A stretch of DNA of 62,467 bases from Marinilactibacillus kalidii (lineage in GTDB: Bacteria; Bacillota; Bacilli; Lactobacillales; Carnobacteriaceae_A): the NCBI RefSeq assembly GCF_017599325.1, contig NZ_JAGFVM010000041.1, forward strand, positions 1 through 62,467, written 5' to 3'. The notes under the pieces are model-generated. The model had not been told where the DNA came from and searched no databases. It saw only the letters and a list, made by a program, of their open reading frames with translations. Shown here piece after piece: positions 50,178-59,212 of this stretch. Positions within the stretch are counted from its first letter, which is position 1. Every line of letters starts with the position of its first letter. The position numbers were made by a program, and so were the translations under genes.

Positions 50178-51100
50178 TGGAAGCATTCGTCAATAATTTA
50201 TTAGAATTCTTTTTTATCCTTGTAGGATTGTTACTAGGCTATGTTGCGTTAAAAGTAGCAACAGACAAAACGCACCCAGCCAAATTTGGTACGGCATTAT
50301 TTTGGTTATTATTAGGCATTACATTTGCCCTAGGGAATTTTATCCCTTCAGAAATCACCGGTGCGATTTTATTAATTGTTGGCGTATTGACGCTGACAAA
50401 ACAGGTGAAAATCGGAAATGTTCAAGAAGTAACGGAAGAAGAAGCACAAGCTTCCAGCAAAAAATTAGGTAGTTTAGTATTCGTTCCTGTAGGTGTACTG
50501 GCAGTTGTTGCAGTAGGTATCGCACAACTGACGCCTCTTGGTGGACAAGCAGGTATTGGTATTGGTGCGGTCGTTTCTTTGATTGTAGCGATGATCATTA
50601 CACGCTCATCACCTAAACAAGCGTTAGAAGATGGAAACAGAATGGTTCAACAAGTTGGACCTGTAGGATTCTTACCGCAACTCCTCGCAGCACTAGGTGT
50701 GATTTTTACAGAAGCCGGTGTTGGAGACGTTATTGCCAATGGCATTTCTAGCTTTGTACCGCAAGGCAATCCACTGATTGGCGTTATTGCGTATTCAGCT
50801 GGTATGGTTATTTTTACAATGATCATGGGAAATGCTTTCGCGGCGTTTACCGTTATTACAGCGGGTATTGGTATTCCATTTGTGATCTCTCAAGGTGGAG
50901 ATCCGGCAGTAGCTGGCGCACTTGCGATGACAGTTGGATTCTGTGGTACGCTGATGACACCAATGGCAGCGAACTTTAACGCCTTACCAGTTGCTTTACT
51001 TGAGATGAAAAACGATAATGGCGTTATTAAAGAACAAATTCCAATGGCCCTTATCATGATCGTGTTCCATGTTATTCTTATGTACTTCTGGGCATTTTAA
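50177..51100 (+). CDS. DUF979 family membrane protein
   Basis: 307 residues with about nine membrane segments. Partner of the upstream DUF969 protein, one-base overlap, clearly co-translated. MGNAFAAFTVITAGIGIPF and GFCGTLMTPMAANFNALPVALLEM resemble membrane loops of organic-acid permeases. Probable transporter half; substrate inferred from the neighbouring pcp. Confidence 0.8.
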   Translation: MEAFVNNLLEFFFILVGLLLGYVALKVATDKTHPAKFGTALFWLLLGITFALGNFIPSEITGAILLIVGVLTLTKQVKIGNVQEVTEEEAQASSKKLGSLVFVPVGVLAVVAVGIAQLTPLGGQAGIGIGAVVSLIVAMIITRSSPKQALEDGNRMVQQVGPVGFLPQLLAALGVIFTEAGVGDVIANGISSFVPQGNPLIGVIAYSAGMVIFTMIMGNAFAAFTVITAGIGIPFVISQGGDPAVAGALAMTVGFCGTLMTPMAANFNALPVALLEMKNDNGVIKEQIPMALIMIVFHVILMYFWAF

Positions 51101-51163
51101 GTCAATTTGTTTATTTCAAGTTCTTGATTTCTGATAAAATGACAAGGAAAGGTTGAGGTAAAT

Positions 51164-51811
51164 ATGAAAATTTTAGTAACTGGATTCGATCCATTCGGCG
51201 GAGAAAGTTTAAACCCAGCATGGGAAGCCGTTAAGAAAATTCCTGATACAATTGGTGGCGCTGAAATCAAAAAAGTAATGATTCCAACCGTATTTGGAAA
51301 AAGCGCCGAAGTAACAGAGGAAGCTATCAAAGATTTCCAGCCAGACTATGTTTTAAACATTGGACAAGCTGGCGGACGATTCGAATTGACACCAGAGCGT
51401 GTGGCCATCAACGTTGATGATGCTCGAATTCCAGATAATGATGAGAATCAGCCAATCGATGTCGCGATTCAAGAAGATGGAGAAGCAGCTTATTTCACGC
51501 AGTTACCAGTTAAAGCGATGGTGACAGAGATGAAAAAAGCAGGTATTCCCGCTTCTGTATCCAATTCTGCAGGAACATTTGTCTGTAATCATATCATGTA
51601 CCAAATTCAGTATATGATTGATAAAAAGTACCCAGAAATCAAAGCTGGATTTATGCATGTGCCGTTTATTCCCTCACAAACAGTGGATAAACCAGGAAAA
51701 CCAGCAATGAATCTTGATGATATCTCTGCAGGTATCACTAAAGCAATCGAAGCAATCGTTGCATTCGATGGTAAAGCAGATTTAAAAGCAATTGGTGGAA
51801 CGACACACTAA
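51164..51811 (+). CDS. pcp: Pyroglutamyl-peptidase I
   Basis: 215 residues, full length. Triad visible: Glu78 ([11 protein letters not shown]), Cys141 ([10 protein letters not shown]) and His165 (GFMHVPF). It removes N-terminal pyroglutamate from peptides in the cytoplasm. GGTTGAGG precedes the ATG. Third gene of a set with DUF969 and DUF979. Confidence 0.95.
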   Translation: MKILVTGFDPFGGESLNPAWEAVKKIPDTIGGAEIKKVMIPTVFGKSAEVTEEAIKDFQPDYVLNIGQAGGRFELTPERVAINVDDARIPDNDENQPIDVAIQEDGEAAYFTQLPVKAMVTEMKKAGIPASVSNSAGTFVCNHIMYQIQYMIDKKYPEIKAGFMHVPFIPSQTVDKPGKPAMNLDDISAGITKAIEAIVAFDGKADLKAIGGTTH

Positions 51812-51825
51812 TTAATCGAAGATGA

Positions 51826-51871
51826 AAAGAGGTCTAACGCAGATGTTAATCTGTGTTAGACCTCTTTTTTT
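51826..51871. terminator. Bidirectional terminator between pcp and treR
   Basis: GAGGTCTAAC (51829-51838) pairs with GTTAGACCTC (51855-51864), with inner CAGA/TCTG pairs, A-run before and seven T after. Confidence 0.9.
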
Positions 51872-52592
51872 ATTCTGTTTGCGGACCGCGTCTTCTAGCG
51901 AAGTCGACAAAACGAAACTTATCCAGTCGATGTCGAGATTCAGTATACTGAAATAACCGCGTATCTTCCAAATGAACATCGCTTCGTGTAACGACAATAT
52001 GGTGATCATCATGTAAGGTCATGAGATGCTTGTCTTCGTAAGTTACGGGCTCAACAGTAAACTCTTTTCGCGCGTAACCAATCTTTAGACCGAGTTTATT
52101 TTCGATGTAATGATAAAGAGAGTGCGCCGCCTCTTCATTCGGTAAGTGCTCGATTACAGAGGTCAATAAATAATCTTTATCCAAAATGACCACTTCTTCG
52201 TCTACTTTTCGCGTACGAATGACAGCATGAACCGTTGTGTCTTCGGAAACTTTGAGAAAGTTAGCAATATGTTTTGGAATAGTGATAACTTTATTTTCAA
52301 TCAGAATCGTTTCGCTAGAAATCTTTTGTGAGTCTTGTAGTTCTTTATAACTCGTCAACCCTGAAATTGGAAAATCAAAACGCTTCACATCTAAAACAAT
52401 CGATCCTTTACCTTGTTTCTTTTGAATATAGCCATTTTCTAAGAGTAAAGTGAGTGCCTTACGGATTGTTTCACGCGAAACATTGTATTTCTTCGTCAAG
52501 ACGTTTTCACTTGGGAGCAAGTCACCAGACTTGTAAGTCTGATTTAGTATCGCTGCTTCTATATCAATAAAAATTTCGTGAAATTTACTCAA
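51870..52592 (-). CDS. treR: Trehalose operon repressor TreR (GntR family)
   Basis: 240 residues, TTG start with AAAGGA upstream. N-terminal GntR winged helix (YKSGDLLPSENVLTKKYNVS followed by RETIRKAL) and a UTRA ligand domain ending LFQYTESRHRLDKFRFVDFARR, almost identical in style to Bacillus TreR. It binds trehalose-6-phosphate and leaves the tre operator at 45914. Unlike in Bacillus, it is not next to treA but 2.6 kb away and opposite in direction. Its HTH codons contain a parS-like sequence. Confidence 0.93.
   Translation of the reverse strand: MSKFHEIFIDIEAAILNQTYKSGDLLPSENVLTKKYNVSRETIRKALTLLLENGYIQKKQGKGSIVLDVKRFDFPISGLTSYKELQDSQKISSETILIENKVITIPKHIANFLKVSEDTTVHAVIRTRKVDEEVVILDKDYLLTSVIEHLPNEEAAHSLYHYIENKLGLKIGYARKEFTVEPVTYEDKHLMTLHDDHHIVVTRSDVHLEDTRLFQYTESRHRLDKFRFVDFARRRGPQTE
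52467..52482. promoter_or_regulatory. parS-like sequence inside treR
   Basis: TGTTTCACGCGAAACA matches parS at 15 of 16 bases. It encodes the conserved VSRET of the GntR helix-turn-helix, which by itself tends to generate this string, so it may be a coincidence. Confidence 0.35.
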
Positions 52593-52729
52593 AATGATCC
52601 ATTCCTTTATTCCATTCTACTTCCGATTCTAACACAGATGGGATACTTTTTTAGAAAAAAAATAACGCATAGTGTATAGTTGAATTCTAAATAGGTTTTA
52701 AAAAAACAAACGAACATAGAGGTGCACTT

Positions 52730-53851
52730 TTGAAAAAAATTTTGATTACGTTATTTATCTTTGTTTGTGCTGGTCTTGGCTTTTGGATTGGTTATTATTC
52801 TACTTTAACGGATATTTCACTAGAATGGCTCGCGCTTAGAGCGGCAATGATTATGATTAGTACAGTCGTCTTCGGTTTTATCCATATTATTATTCACGAA
52901 ATAGGTCATATGATTGCAGGAAAAATAGCGGGTTATCATTTTTTACTCTTTCGAATTTTTAATTTGGCAGTGATAAAAGAGAAAAATCAATACAGATTTG
53001 CGAACTATTCAATCATGGGTACTGGTGGACAGTGTTTGATGGTGCCCCCGGAGCGAGTTGATGAACCACCATATAGACTCTATTTGATGGGTGGTGCTTT
53101 AGCTAACGGGATAACAGCGCTGTTGGCACTTGGATTAGTCTTATTCTTACCCGATGCCCTTTATCTTTATTTATTTGCTTTTGTAGGCATCGTCAGTGGT
53201 GTATTGAATCTAATTCCTTTTGGATTTACAGATGGACAAACGTTGAAACAATTAAAGCATGATCCCAACAAACAACACCAGCTCATCCAGGAACTGCGGT
53301 TAACGAGTGACTTTGTAAAAGGCAGAATGTTTTCTGAGATCAAAGAAAATGAATTGATAGAAAATCCCAATGAACCGATGACGGAACAATTTAATGCTTA
53401 TACGGTTTTATTACAAATTAACAAAGAGCTAGAATCGGAAAACTTCGGTCATGCACTAGAGTTGATTGAACCGTTATGGAAGCAACGCTTAGATATGATC
53501 AAACCTTATCAGGTAGAAATTGCAAAAGAATATCTGTTTTGTCATTTAACGATGGAAACAGAAGATACACTCATACAAGATGAAATTATAGGAGATCCAC
53601 TGTTCAAGCAATATTTAAAAGCAAATCAGTTGGAAAGTTACCGTCTCAAAGCGGCGATGGCATTTTGGATCGATGATGATCTTGATCAAGCCGATCAATG
53701 GATTGAAAAGGCAGAACAGTCACTGGACCATGCGCCAACTTATGCAGACAAGGTACTGAATAAGCGATTAGTGGATGTCGTTAGTCAAAAAGTAAGAGAA
53801 GAACGAACAAATAGAGCTGAGATGGCAGGCATAGAAGAGGAAATCGTTTAG
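52730..53851 (+). CDS. M50-type membrane metalloprotease with helical C-terminal domain
   Basis: 373 residues, TTG start with GAGGTG upstream. Membrane segments at about 4-24 and 34-56; zinc motif HEIGH at 56-60; further segments around 125-165; NLIPFGFTDGQTL near 162-174 corresponds to the second M50 motif (N-P-x-G/D-G). Residues 180-365 are soluble, helical and acidic, TPR-like in feel. Site-2 proteases cut regulatory membrane proteins; the substrate here is unknown. The gene is alone, divergent from treR, and not close to known rseP, so it seems a separate M50 type. Confidence 0.75.
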   Translation: MKKILITLFIFVCAGLGFWIGYYSTLTDISLEWLALRAAMIMISTVVFGFIHIIIHEIGHMIAGKIAGYHFLLFRIFNLAVIKEKNQYRFANYSIMGTGGQCLMVPPERVDEPPYRLYLMGGALANGITALLALGLVLFLPDALYLYLFAFVGIVSGVLNLIPFGFTDGQTLKQLKHDPNKQHQLIQELRLTSDFVKGRMFSEIKENELIENPNEPMTEQFNAYTVLLQINKELESENFGHALELIEPLWKQRLDMIKPYQVEIAKEYLFCHLTMETEDTLIQDEIIGDPLFKQYLKANQLESYRLKAAMAFWIDDDLDQADQWIEKAEQSLDHAPTYADKVLNKRLVDVVSQKVREERTNRAEMAGIEEEIV

Positions 53852-54001
53852 CATTTCAGCAGGTGAACAAAGCAATCAAACTTGTTCACATTTTACTATT
53901 AAAAAATAAGTTATGAGGTTGACTTTTAAAGGTATTCCTTATATCATTTACAGTGTTGAACAAGGAAAATGAAGTGCAAGTTAAATAAAGGTAAAGTAGT
54001 G

Positions 54002-54067
54002 AAAGTGCTTTTCCACCTCAAGTCTATTTAAGTGGGCGTTATTGGGGTGGACCAGGCACTTTTTTTG
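54002..54067 (+). terminator. Hairpin terminator upstream of mnmE
   Basis: AAAGTGC (54002-54008) pairs with GCACTTT (54056-54062) plus inner CCACCTC/GGGGTGG, then a T-run. It closes the protease transcript or works as an attenuator for mnmE. Confidence 0.7.
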
Positions 54068-54094
54068 TGAAGAAAAATAGGAGGTATTTATTAC

Positions 54095-55483
54095 ATGGCG
54101 ATCGAATTTGATACTATTGCAGCAATTTCTACTCCTCCTGGTGAAGGCGGAATTGGGATTGTACGAATCAGCGGAGATGAAGCTGTTGAGATTGCAGACC
54201 GCGTTTATCAATTAGGGAATAAAACATTAAAAAACCAACCATCACATACGATGCATTATGGGCATATCGTGAATCCGAAAACCGAAGAACAAATCGATGA
54301 AGTAATGGTCTCAGTTATGAAAGCTCCGAAGACGTATACACGTGAAGATGTGATTGAGATCAATACACATGGGGGCGTCCTCGCAGTCAATCGTGTCCTC
54401 CAAACCGTTTTACACAATGGTGCGCGATTAGCTGAGCCTGGAGAATTTACGAAGCGGGCATTCTTGAACGGTAGAATCGATTTATCACAAGCGGAAGCAG
54501 TAATGGACGTTATCCGTGCAAAGACGGACAGAGCGATGCATATGGCGGTCACACAGCTTGATGGAGACCTATCGCGTCTGATTAGAAATTTAAGACAAGA
54601 TATTTTGAGCACGCTGGCACAAGTTGAAGTAAATATTGATTATCCCGAGTATGACGATGTCGAAGAAATGACGGCAAGACTACTTGTAGAAAAAGCAGAA
54701 AAAGTAAAAGCACAAGTCGAAGCCTTACTGGACACAGCAAGCCAGGGGAAAATCTTGCGTGAAGGATTGGCAACAGCGATTATCGGGCGCCCGAATGTCG
54801 GGAAATCGAGCTTACTGAATGTTTTGATCAAAGAAGACAAGGCTATTGTGACAGAAATTGCTGGTACAACGCGTGATGTGGTGGAAGAATACGTAAGTGT
54901 TAAAGGCGTACCGCTTAGACTGATCGATACAGCAGGTATTCGTGAAACGGAAGATATTGTTGAACGAATCGGCGTTGAAAGAAGTCGTAAGGCATTAAAA
55001 GAAGCAGACTTAGTTTTACTGGTATTCAATCAAAACGAAGCGCTGACGCCAGAAGATAAATTACTCATTGAAGCGACAGATGAACATCACCGAATCGTGA
55101 TTTTAAACAAAATGGATCTTGAAACGAAATTAGATATGAATGAATTGAATCAACTCGTTGATCCGGCAAGTATTATCCAGACATCTATTGTTACACGTGA
55201 CGGGATGAATGATCTAGAAGCGAAAATCGCTGATTTATTCTTTTCAGGAAAAACAGGTGAGCGCGATGCAACGTATGTTTCAAACATCCGTCATATTGCT
55301 TTGCTGAATGAAACAGTGGATGCCTTTAACGATGTCATAGAAGGGATCGAAACAGGGATGCCCGTTGATCTTGTACAGATCGATATGACAAGAGCTTGGG
55401 ATCTGCTAGGTGAGATTACAGGAGATAGTGTGCAAGATGAATTGATCACACAACTGTTCAGTCAATTCTGTTTAGGAAAATAA
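54095..55483 (+). CDS. mnmE: tRNA modification GTPase MnmE
   Basis: 462 residues: N-terminal folate-binding-like domain ([20 protein letters not shown]), helical domain, inserted G domain ([24 protein letters not shown]) and the C-terminal CLGK motif with its Cys. With MnmG it makes the cmnm5 group on U34 of certain tRNAs. AGGAGGT precedes the ATG. The partner mnmG follows by 51 bases. Confidence 0.97.
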   Translation: MAIEFDTIAAISTPPGEGGIGIVRISGDEAVEIADRVYQLGNKTLKNQPSHTMHYGHIVNPKTEEQIDEVMVSVMKAPKTYTREDVIEINTHGGVLAVNRVLQTVLHNGARLAEPGEFTKRAFLNGRIDLSQAEAVMDVIRAKTDRAMHMAVTQLDGDLSRLIRNLRQDILSTLAQVEVNIDYPEYDDVEEMTARLLVEKAEKVKAQVEALLDTASQGKILREGLATAIIGRPNVGKSSLLNVLIKEDKAIVTEIAGTTRDVVEEYVSVKGVPLRLIDTAGIRETEDIVERIGVERSRKALKEADLVLLVFNQNEALTPEDKLLIEATDEHHRIVILNKMDLETKLDMNELNQLVDPASIIQTSIVTRDGMNDLEAKIADLFFSGKTGERDATYVSNIRHIALLNETVDAFNDVIEGIETGMPVDLVQIDMTRAWDLLGEITGDSVQDELITQLFSQFCLGK

Positions 55484-55534
55484 TTTGTTGTTTGAACGAC
55501 CAAAAAGGATTTTATACTAGAGAGGAATCATACG

Positions 55535-57421
55535 ATGCAAACTTATGAAGCTGGAAATTATGATGTGATCGTTGTTGGCGCGGGTCATGCTGGATCTGAA
55601 GCTGCACTAGCAGCCGCTAGAATGGGCTCGAAGACATTATTGATAACCATCAATTTAGATATGGTTGCCCATATGCCGTGTAACCCATCAATCGGCGGAC
55701 CTGCTAAAGGGATCGTAGTGCGTGAAATGGATGCCCTAGGTGGCGAAATGGGGCGCAATATCGATAAAACGTATATTCAAATGCGTATGCTCAACACAGC
55801 AAAAGGCCCGGCAGTCCGTGCTTTGCGCGCGCAAGCGGATAAACACTTATACTCGATCGAAATGAAACGAACAATTGAAAGAACAGAGAACTTGGATATG
55901 AAACAAGGAATCGTTGACGAACTAGTCGTTGAAGATAACGTCATTCAAGGCGTCATTACCAATACAGGCGCAATTTATCGTTCAAAAGCGGTTATACTGA
56001 CAGCCGGTACATCTTCTCGTGGTGAAATCGTGATTGGAGAACTTAAATATTCTTCTGGTCCGAACAACACACAACCGTCTATCAAACTATCTGAGAATCT
56101 ATTGGAACTTGGTTTTGATTTAGATCGTTTCAAAACAGGTACACCACCAAGAATCCATAAAGATTCTATCAACTATGCAGTAACAGAAGAACAACCTGGA
56201 GATTTAGAGCCGCACCACTTTAGTTTCGAAACACCCGATGAAAAATACCTTCAAGACCAAACCTCTTGCTGGTTGACCTACACAAGTACGACTTCTCACG
56301 ATATTATTCGTGAAAATCTTCACCGTGCGCCAATGTTCACGGGTATCGTTGAAGGCGTGGGCGCTCGTTATTGCCCTTCAATTGAAGATAAAGTAGTTCG
56401 TTTTTCTGACAAACCACGTCATCAGTTGTTTTTAGAACCAGAAGGTGAAACAACAGATGAAGTTTATGTACAAGGACTTTCTTCTTCTTTACCTGAAGAT
56501 GTTCAATTAGCTGTTTTACACTCAGTTGAGGGACTTGAAAATGCGAAAATGATGCGTACAGGTTATGCGATTGAGTACGATGTCGTGAAACCTTATCAAT
56601 TACGGCCTTCACTAGAAACAAAAATGATCAGTGGATTATTTACTGCTGGTCAAATGAACGGAACTTCTGGGTATGAAGAAGCCGGCGGACAAGGCCTAAT
56701 GGCTGGTATCAATGCAGCGCGTCTCGTTCAAGGAGAAGAACCATTTGTGATGAAACGTAACGAAGGCTATATCGGTGTCATGATCGATGATTTAGTGACT
56801 AAAGGAACGAATGAACCATATCGTTTACTGACATCACGTGCAGAATACCGCCTTTTATTACGTCACGATAATGCAGACTTCAGATTAAGTAAAATTGGTC
56901 GTGAACTAGGACTGTTATCAGAAGAAAGATATCGATTATTCTTGGAGAAAAAAGACCAAGTCGAACAAGAATTGGCTCGTTTGAAAAAGATTCGTCTAAA
57001 ACCAACAGATGTTGCAGCGTATCTTGAAGAAAAAGATGAGCCACAATTGAAAGATGGGATTTTAGTCTACGATTTCATTCGTCGTCCGTATGTTAAATAC
57101 CCAGATATTATTCCATTTGCGCCAACAGAAGAACCGTTATCTAAAGAAGTAATGGAACAAGTGGAAATCTTCATCAAGTATGAAGGCTATATTGAAAAAG
57201 CATTCCGCAAAGCGGACAAAGTCAAACGTATGGAAAACAAACGGATTCCAGAAGGCATTGACTATAGCGCAATCAACGGTATCGCAACAGAAGCCATTGA
57301 AAAACTAACCAAAATCCAACCAGAAACGATCGCACAAGCAAGCCGTATCAGTGGCGTGAATCCATCAGATATTTCTATCTTGATGGTGTATGTCGAGCAA
57401 GGTAGCGTAGCGAAAGTTTAA
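55535..57421 (+). CDS. mnmG: tRNA uridine 5-carboxymethylaminomethyl synthesis enzyme MnmG
   Basis: 628 residues with the FAD-binding start [21 protein letters not shown], the [17 protein letters not shown] block, and [20 protein letters not shown]. It forms a heterotetramer with MnmE. In Bacillus rsmG, noc, parA and parB follow; here none does, and an accessory region starts instead. Confidence 0.97.
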   Translation: MQTYEAGNYDVIVVGAGHAGSEAALAAARMGSKTLLITINLDMVAHMPCNPSIGGPAKGIVVREMDALGGEMGRNIDKTYIQMRMLNTAKGPAVRALRAQADKHLYSIEMKRTIERTENLDMKQGIVDELVVEDNVIQGVITNTGAIYRSKAVILTAGTSSRGEIVIGELKYSSGPNNTQPSIKLSENLLELGFDLDRFKTGTPPRIHKDSINYAVTEEQPGDLEPHHFSFETPDEKYLQDQTSCWLTYTSTTSHDIIRENLHRAPMFTGIVEGVGARYCPSIEDKVVRFSDKPRHQLFLEPEGETTDEVYVQGLSSSLPEDVQLAVLHSVEGLENAKMMRTGYAIEYDVVKPYQLRPSLETKMISGLFTAGQMNGTSGYEEAGGQGLMAGINAARLVQGEEPFVMKRNEGYIGVMIDDLVTKGTNEPYRLLTSRAEYRLLLRHDNADFRLSKIGRELGLLSEERYRLFLEKKDQVEQELARLKKIRLKPTDVAAYLEEKDEPQLKDGILVYDFIRRPYVKYPDIIPFAPTEEPLSKEVMEQVEIFIKYEGYIEKAFRKADKVKRMENKRIPEGIDYSAINGIATEAIEKLTKIQPETIAQASRISGVNPSDISILMVYVEQGSVAKV

Positions 57422-57460
57422 AAATTATACAGTTAGTGGCACTGATAGAGTGCTATTTTA

Positions 57461-57501
57461 AAGAAGATTTATCGATAATATTCGATAAATCTTCTTTTTC
57501 T
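57461..57501 (+). terminator. Terminator of mnmE-mnmG
   Basis: AAGAAGATTTATCGA (57461-57475) pairs perfectly with TCGATAAATCTTCTT (57482-57496), then T. Confidence 0.85.
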
Positions 57502-57523
57502 ATTTTTAGGTACTAAGAAACAA

Positions 57524-57560
57524 AAAGAGATAGGAAAAATATTTTTTTCTATCTCTTTAT
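57524..57560 (-). terminator. Terminator of the lipoprotein gene
   Basis: AAAGAGATAG (57524-57533) and CTATCTCTTT (57549-57558), extended by an A/T stem, with a T-rich minus-strand tail. Confidence 0.7.
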
Positions 57561-57573
57561 TTTAAAAAGTAGG

Positions 57574-58719
57574 TTACTCCGTTATTTCTTTTTCAATTGT
57601 AGCTGTATGTCCGTTTTCGTCTGTAATTTCGAAAAGCAAAGAACCGTTTTCTTGTAACATATTGTCTGATTCACTAAGGGTTAGAGAGAACATTCCTTGC
57701 TCATCAGAAGTTGGGTAAGCAATTCTTGCTGGAAAAGCAGGATTTAAAACTACTATCTCCGCGTTTGGAATCGTTTCTCCCTCATAAGTTTCGGTATTAA
57801 TAGTGAAGTCGGGCAAGGTTGTTGAGGATTCAATCCTATCTACAGCCTGTTGCTGTTCTCCGGATAATGACTGGATTTCTTTCTTAAAAGGTATCGTTAA
57901 GCCATCTATGATAGTATAAAATTCAAGCTTTTGATCAGTTTGAAGATCTTCATCGAGGATTGTAAAGAATTTATTTGGAGAATCCTCAGTATCTTCCGCA
58001 AATTTCATCACGAGATTAGCACTTAACTCATCTGATGAGTTTCTGTAGTAAATACCTTCTACATTAGGAGATACTTCACTATCAAAAATTCTAGTATTTG
58101 AATAAATAGTTGGAAGATCTACCTCTTCTAGCAATTGTTGACCTTGTTCTTCCGTCTCCAGATTACTGTATACAATCTCTTTTCCTTCTTCTGCTGGTTG
58201 AACGGTTCTGTAGAAGTCCTGTTCTGTACCAAGCCCCCCTCCACTAACAAAGAAAGTGATTTTGTCACCGGCTTGAAGTTCTTGTTTAGGTAATACAGCG
58301 AAAGCACCTGATTCTGTTAAGTCAGACCCCATAATATCTGGGTATGGGGTTACCTCTTCAGGGAATATAGTTCTTAAGTTAGTTTCAGGATTGATACTTC
58401 CATTGTAAACTAATGTATTTTCATAAATTTCTGGGAGTTGTAAGTTTTCCAAAGCGATGGGATCCTTGTCTTCTTCTTCTGGATGTAGAGTAAAAGCTTC
58501 TTCACTATTTGCCCCACCAGTGTTCTCGGAGTCGTTAGAAGTATCTTCAACTTCTTGAGAAGCGTCGCTTTGTGTGTCTTCTATTTTTTGAGAATCATCT
58601 GATTGGATGTCTTCCGATTGTTGTGTATCTGTTTCAGTCTCAGAATTGGAAGAGCAACCTGCTAAGAATAAACCACAAAGACTTATGACGGTAAAATGAT
58701 GATAAAACGCGCGTTTCAC
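57574..58719 (-). CDS. Surface lipoprotein with three Ig-like repeats
   Basis: 381 residues, GTG start with AAAAGGAGG upstream. Lipobox LAGC with Cys22, then an acidic, Ser/Asp-rich linker (about 25-88) with imperfect DTQSDDSQ-type repetition. Three similar modules follow, opening at residues 94, 201 and 301: LPEIYENTLVYNGSINP, LPTIYSNTRIFDSEVSP and LPDFTINTETYEGETIP. The period is about 100 residues, typical of Ig-like beta-sandwiches; the last has the SLTLSESD and VVLNPAFP features of bacterial Ig repeats. Probably a wall-spanning binding or spacer protein. No enzyme motif seen. It lies alone at the edge of the core region. Confidence 0.7.
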   Translation of the reverse strand: MKRAFYHHFTVISLCGLFLAGCSSNSETETDTQQSEDIQSDDSQKIEDTQSDASQEVEDTSNDSENTGGANSEEAFTLHPEEEDKDPIALENLQLPEIYENTLVYNGSINPETNLRTIFPEEVTPYPDIMGSDLTESGAFAVLPKQELQAGDKITFFVSGGGLGTEQDFYRTVQPAEEGKEIVYSNLETEEQGQQLLEEVDLPTIYSNTRIFDSEVSPNVEGIYYRNSSDELSANLVMKFAEDTEDSPNKFFTILDEDLQTDQKLEFYTIIDGLTIPFKKEIQSLSGEQQQAVDRIESSTTLPDFTINTETYEGETIPNAEIVVLNPAFPARIAYPTSDEQGMFSLTLSESDNMLQENGSLLFEITDENGHTATIEKEITE

Positions 58720-58973
58720 AATAAAGCCTCCTTTTAGTTATATTAAGCTTACTACGTTCATTTTTTGATATAAAATAAAAGGGCTTGTATAATCTTTATG
58801 TTAAAATGAGCATAAGAAATTGGATCATTACTAGAAAGTGTATTTTTCTCTTAGCACTTCTTTAACTACGACAATAATAGTGATTTTCAAGTAGCGTGCT
58901 TGAAAATTGTTGCGAATATGTTAATTTAAAAACATATTAATACAAATGTGATTTTTTAAAAGGAGAGTAATAA
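58720..58973. other. AT-rich spacer
   Basis: About 250 bases of AT-rich DNA without a credible gene; it ends with AAAAGGAGAG, a good ribosome-binding site in front of the ATA-started small ORF. Confidence 0.4.
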
Positions 58974-59162
58974 ATAAAAAAGTTCTATGACACCCATACT
59001 GGAGAAGAAATAACACCAGGGGAAAGAGTAATGATTGAAATTGATTTTCCTAAAAATTTAAAAGATGTTGGAAGATTAGATAAGTTCTTGGAATCTCTAC
59101 TGGAAAAAGAAAATGGCTCTATCCAAAAAGTTAGGTTGCACAATAATGACGTTGGAGAGTAA
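58974..59162 (+). CDS. Small ORF with apparent ATA start, unknown function
   Basis: 62 codons in a frame that opens right after TAA at 58971. AAGGAGAG lies eight bases before the codon ATA at 58974, exactly where a start codon should be. The first ATG in frame (59031) would leave 43 residues and has no such site. The predicted protein (KKFYDTHTGEEITPGERVMI...) is charged and not recognised. Either ATA is a real rare start, or an ATG has mutated and the gene is silent. Its last codons form one arm of a long inverted repeat (59131-59194). Confidence 0.4.
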   Translation: MKKFYDTHTGEEITPGERVMIEIDFPKNLKDVGRLDKFLESLLEKENGSIQKVRLHNNDVGE

Positions 59163-59194
59163 AGCTCGCCAACGTCATCTCTTGTACAACCCTA
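59131..59194. terminator. Long inverted repeat overlapping the end of the small ORF
   Basis: Arms 59131-59159 and 59165-59194 pair along about 29 bases with few mismatches (TTAGGTTG/CAACCTAA at the base, TGACGTTGG/CCAACGTCA inside). No long T-run. It probably serves as a two-way terminator between the small ORF and fucO. Confidence 0.6.
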
Positions 59195-59212
59195 ATGATT
59201 GTAGCTATTTAT

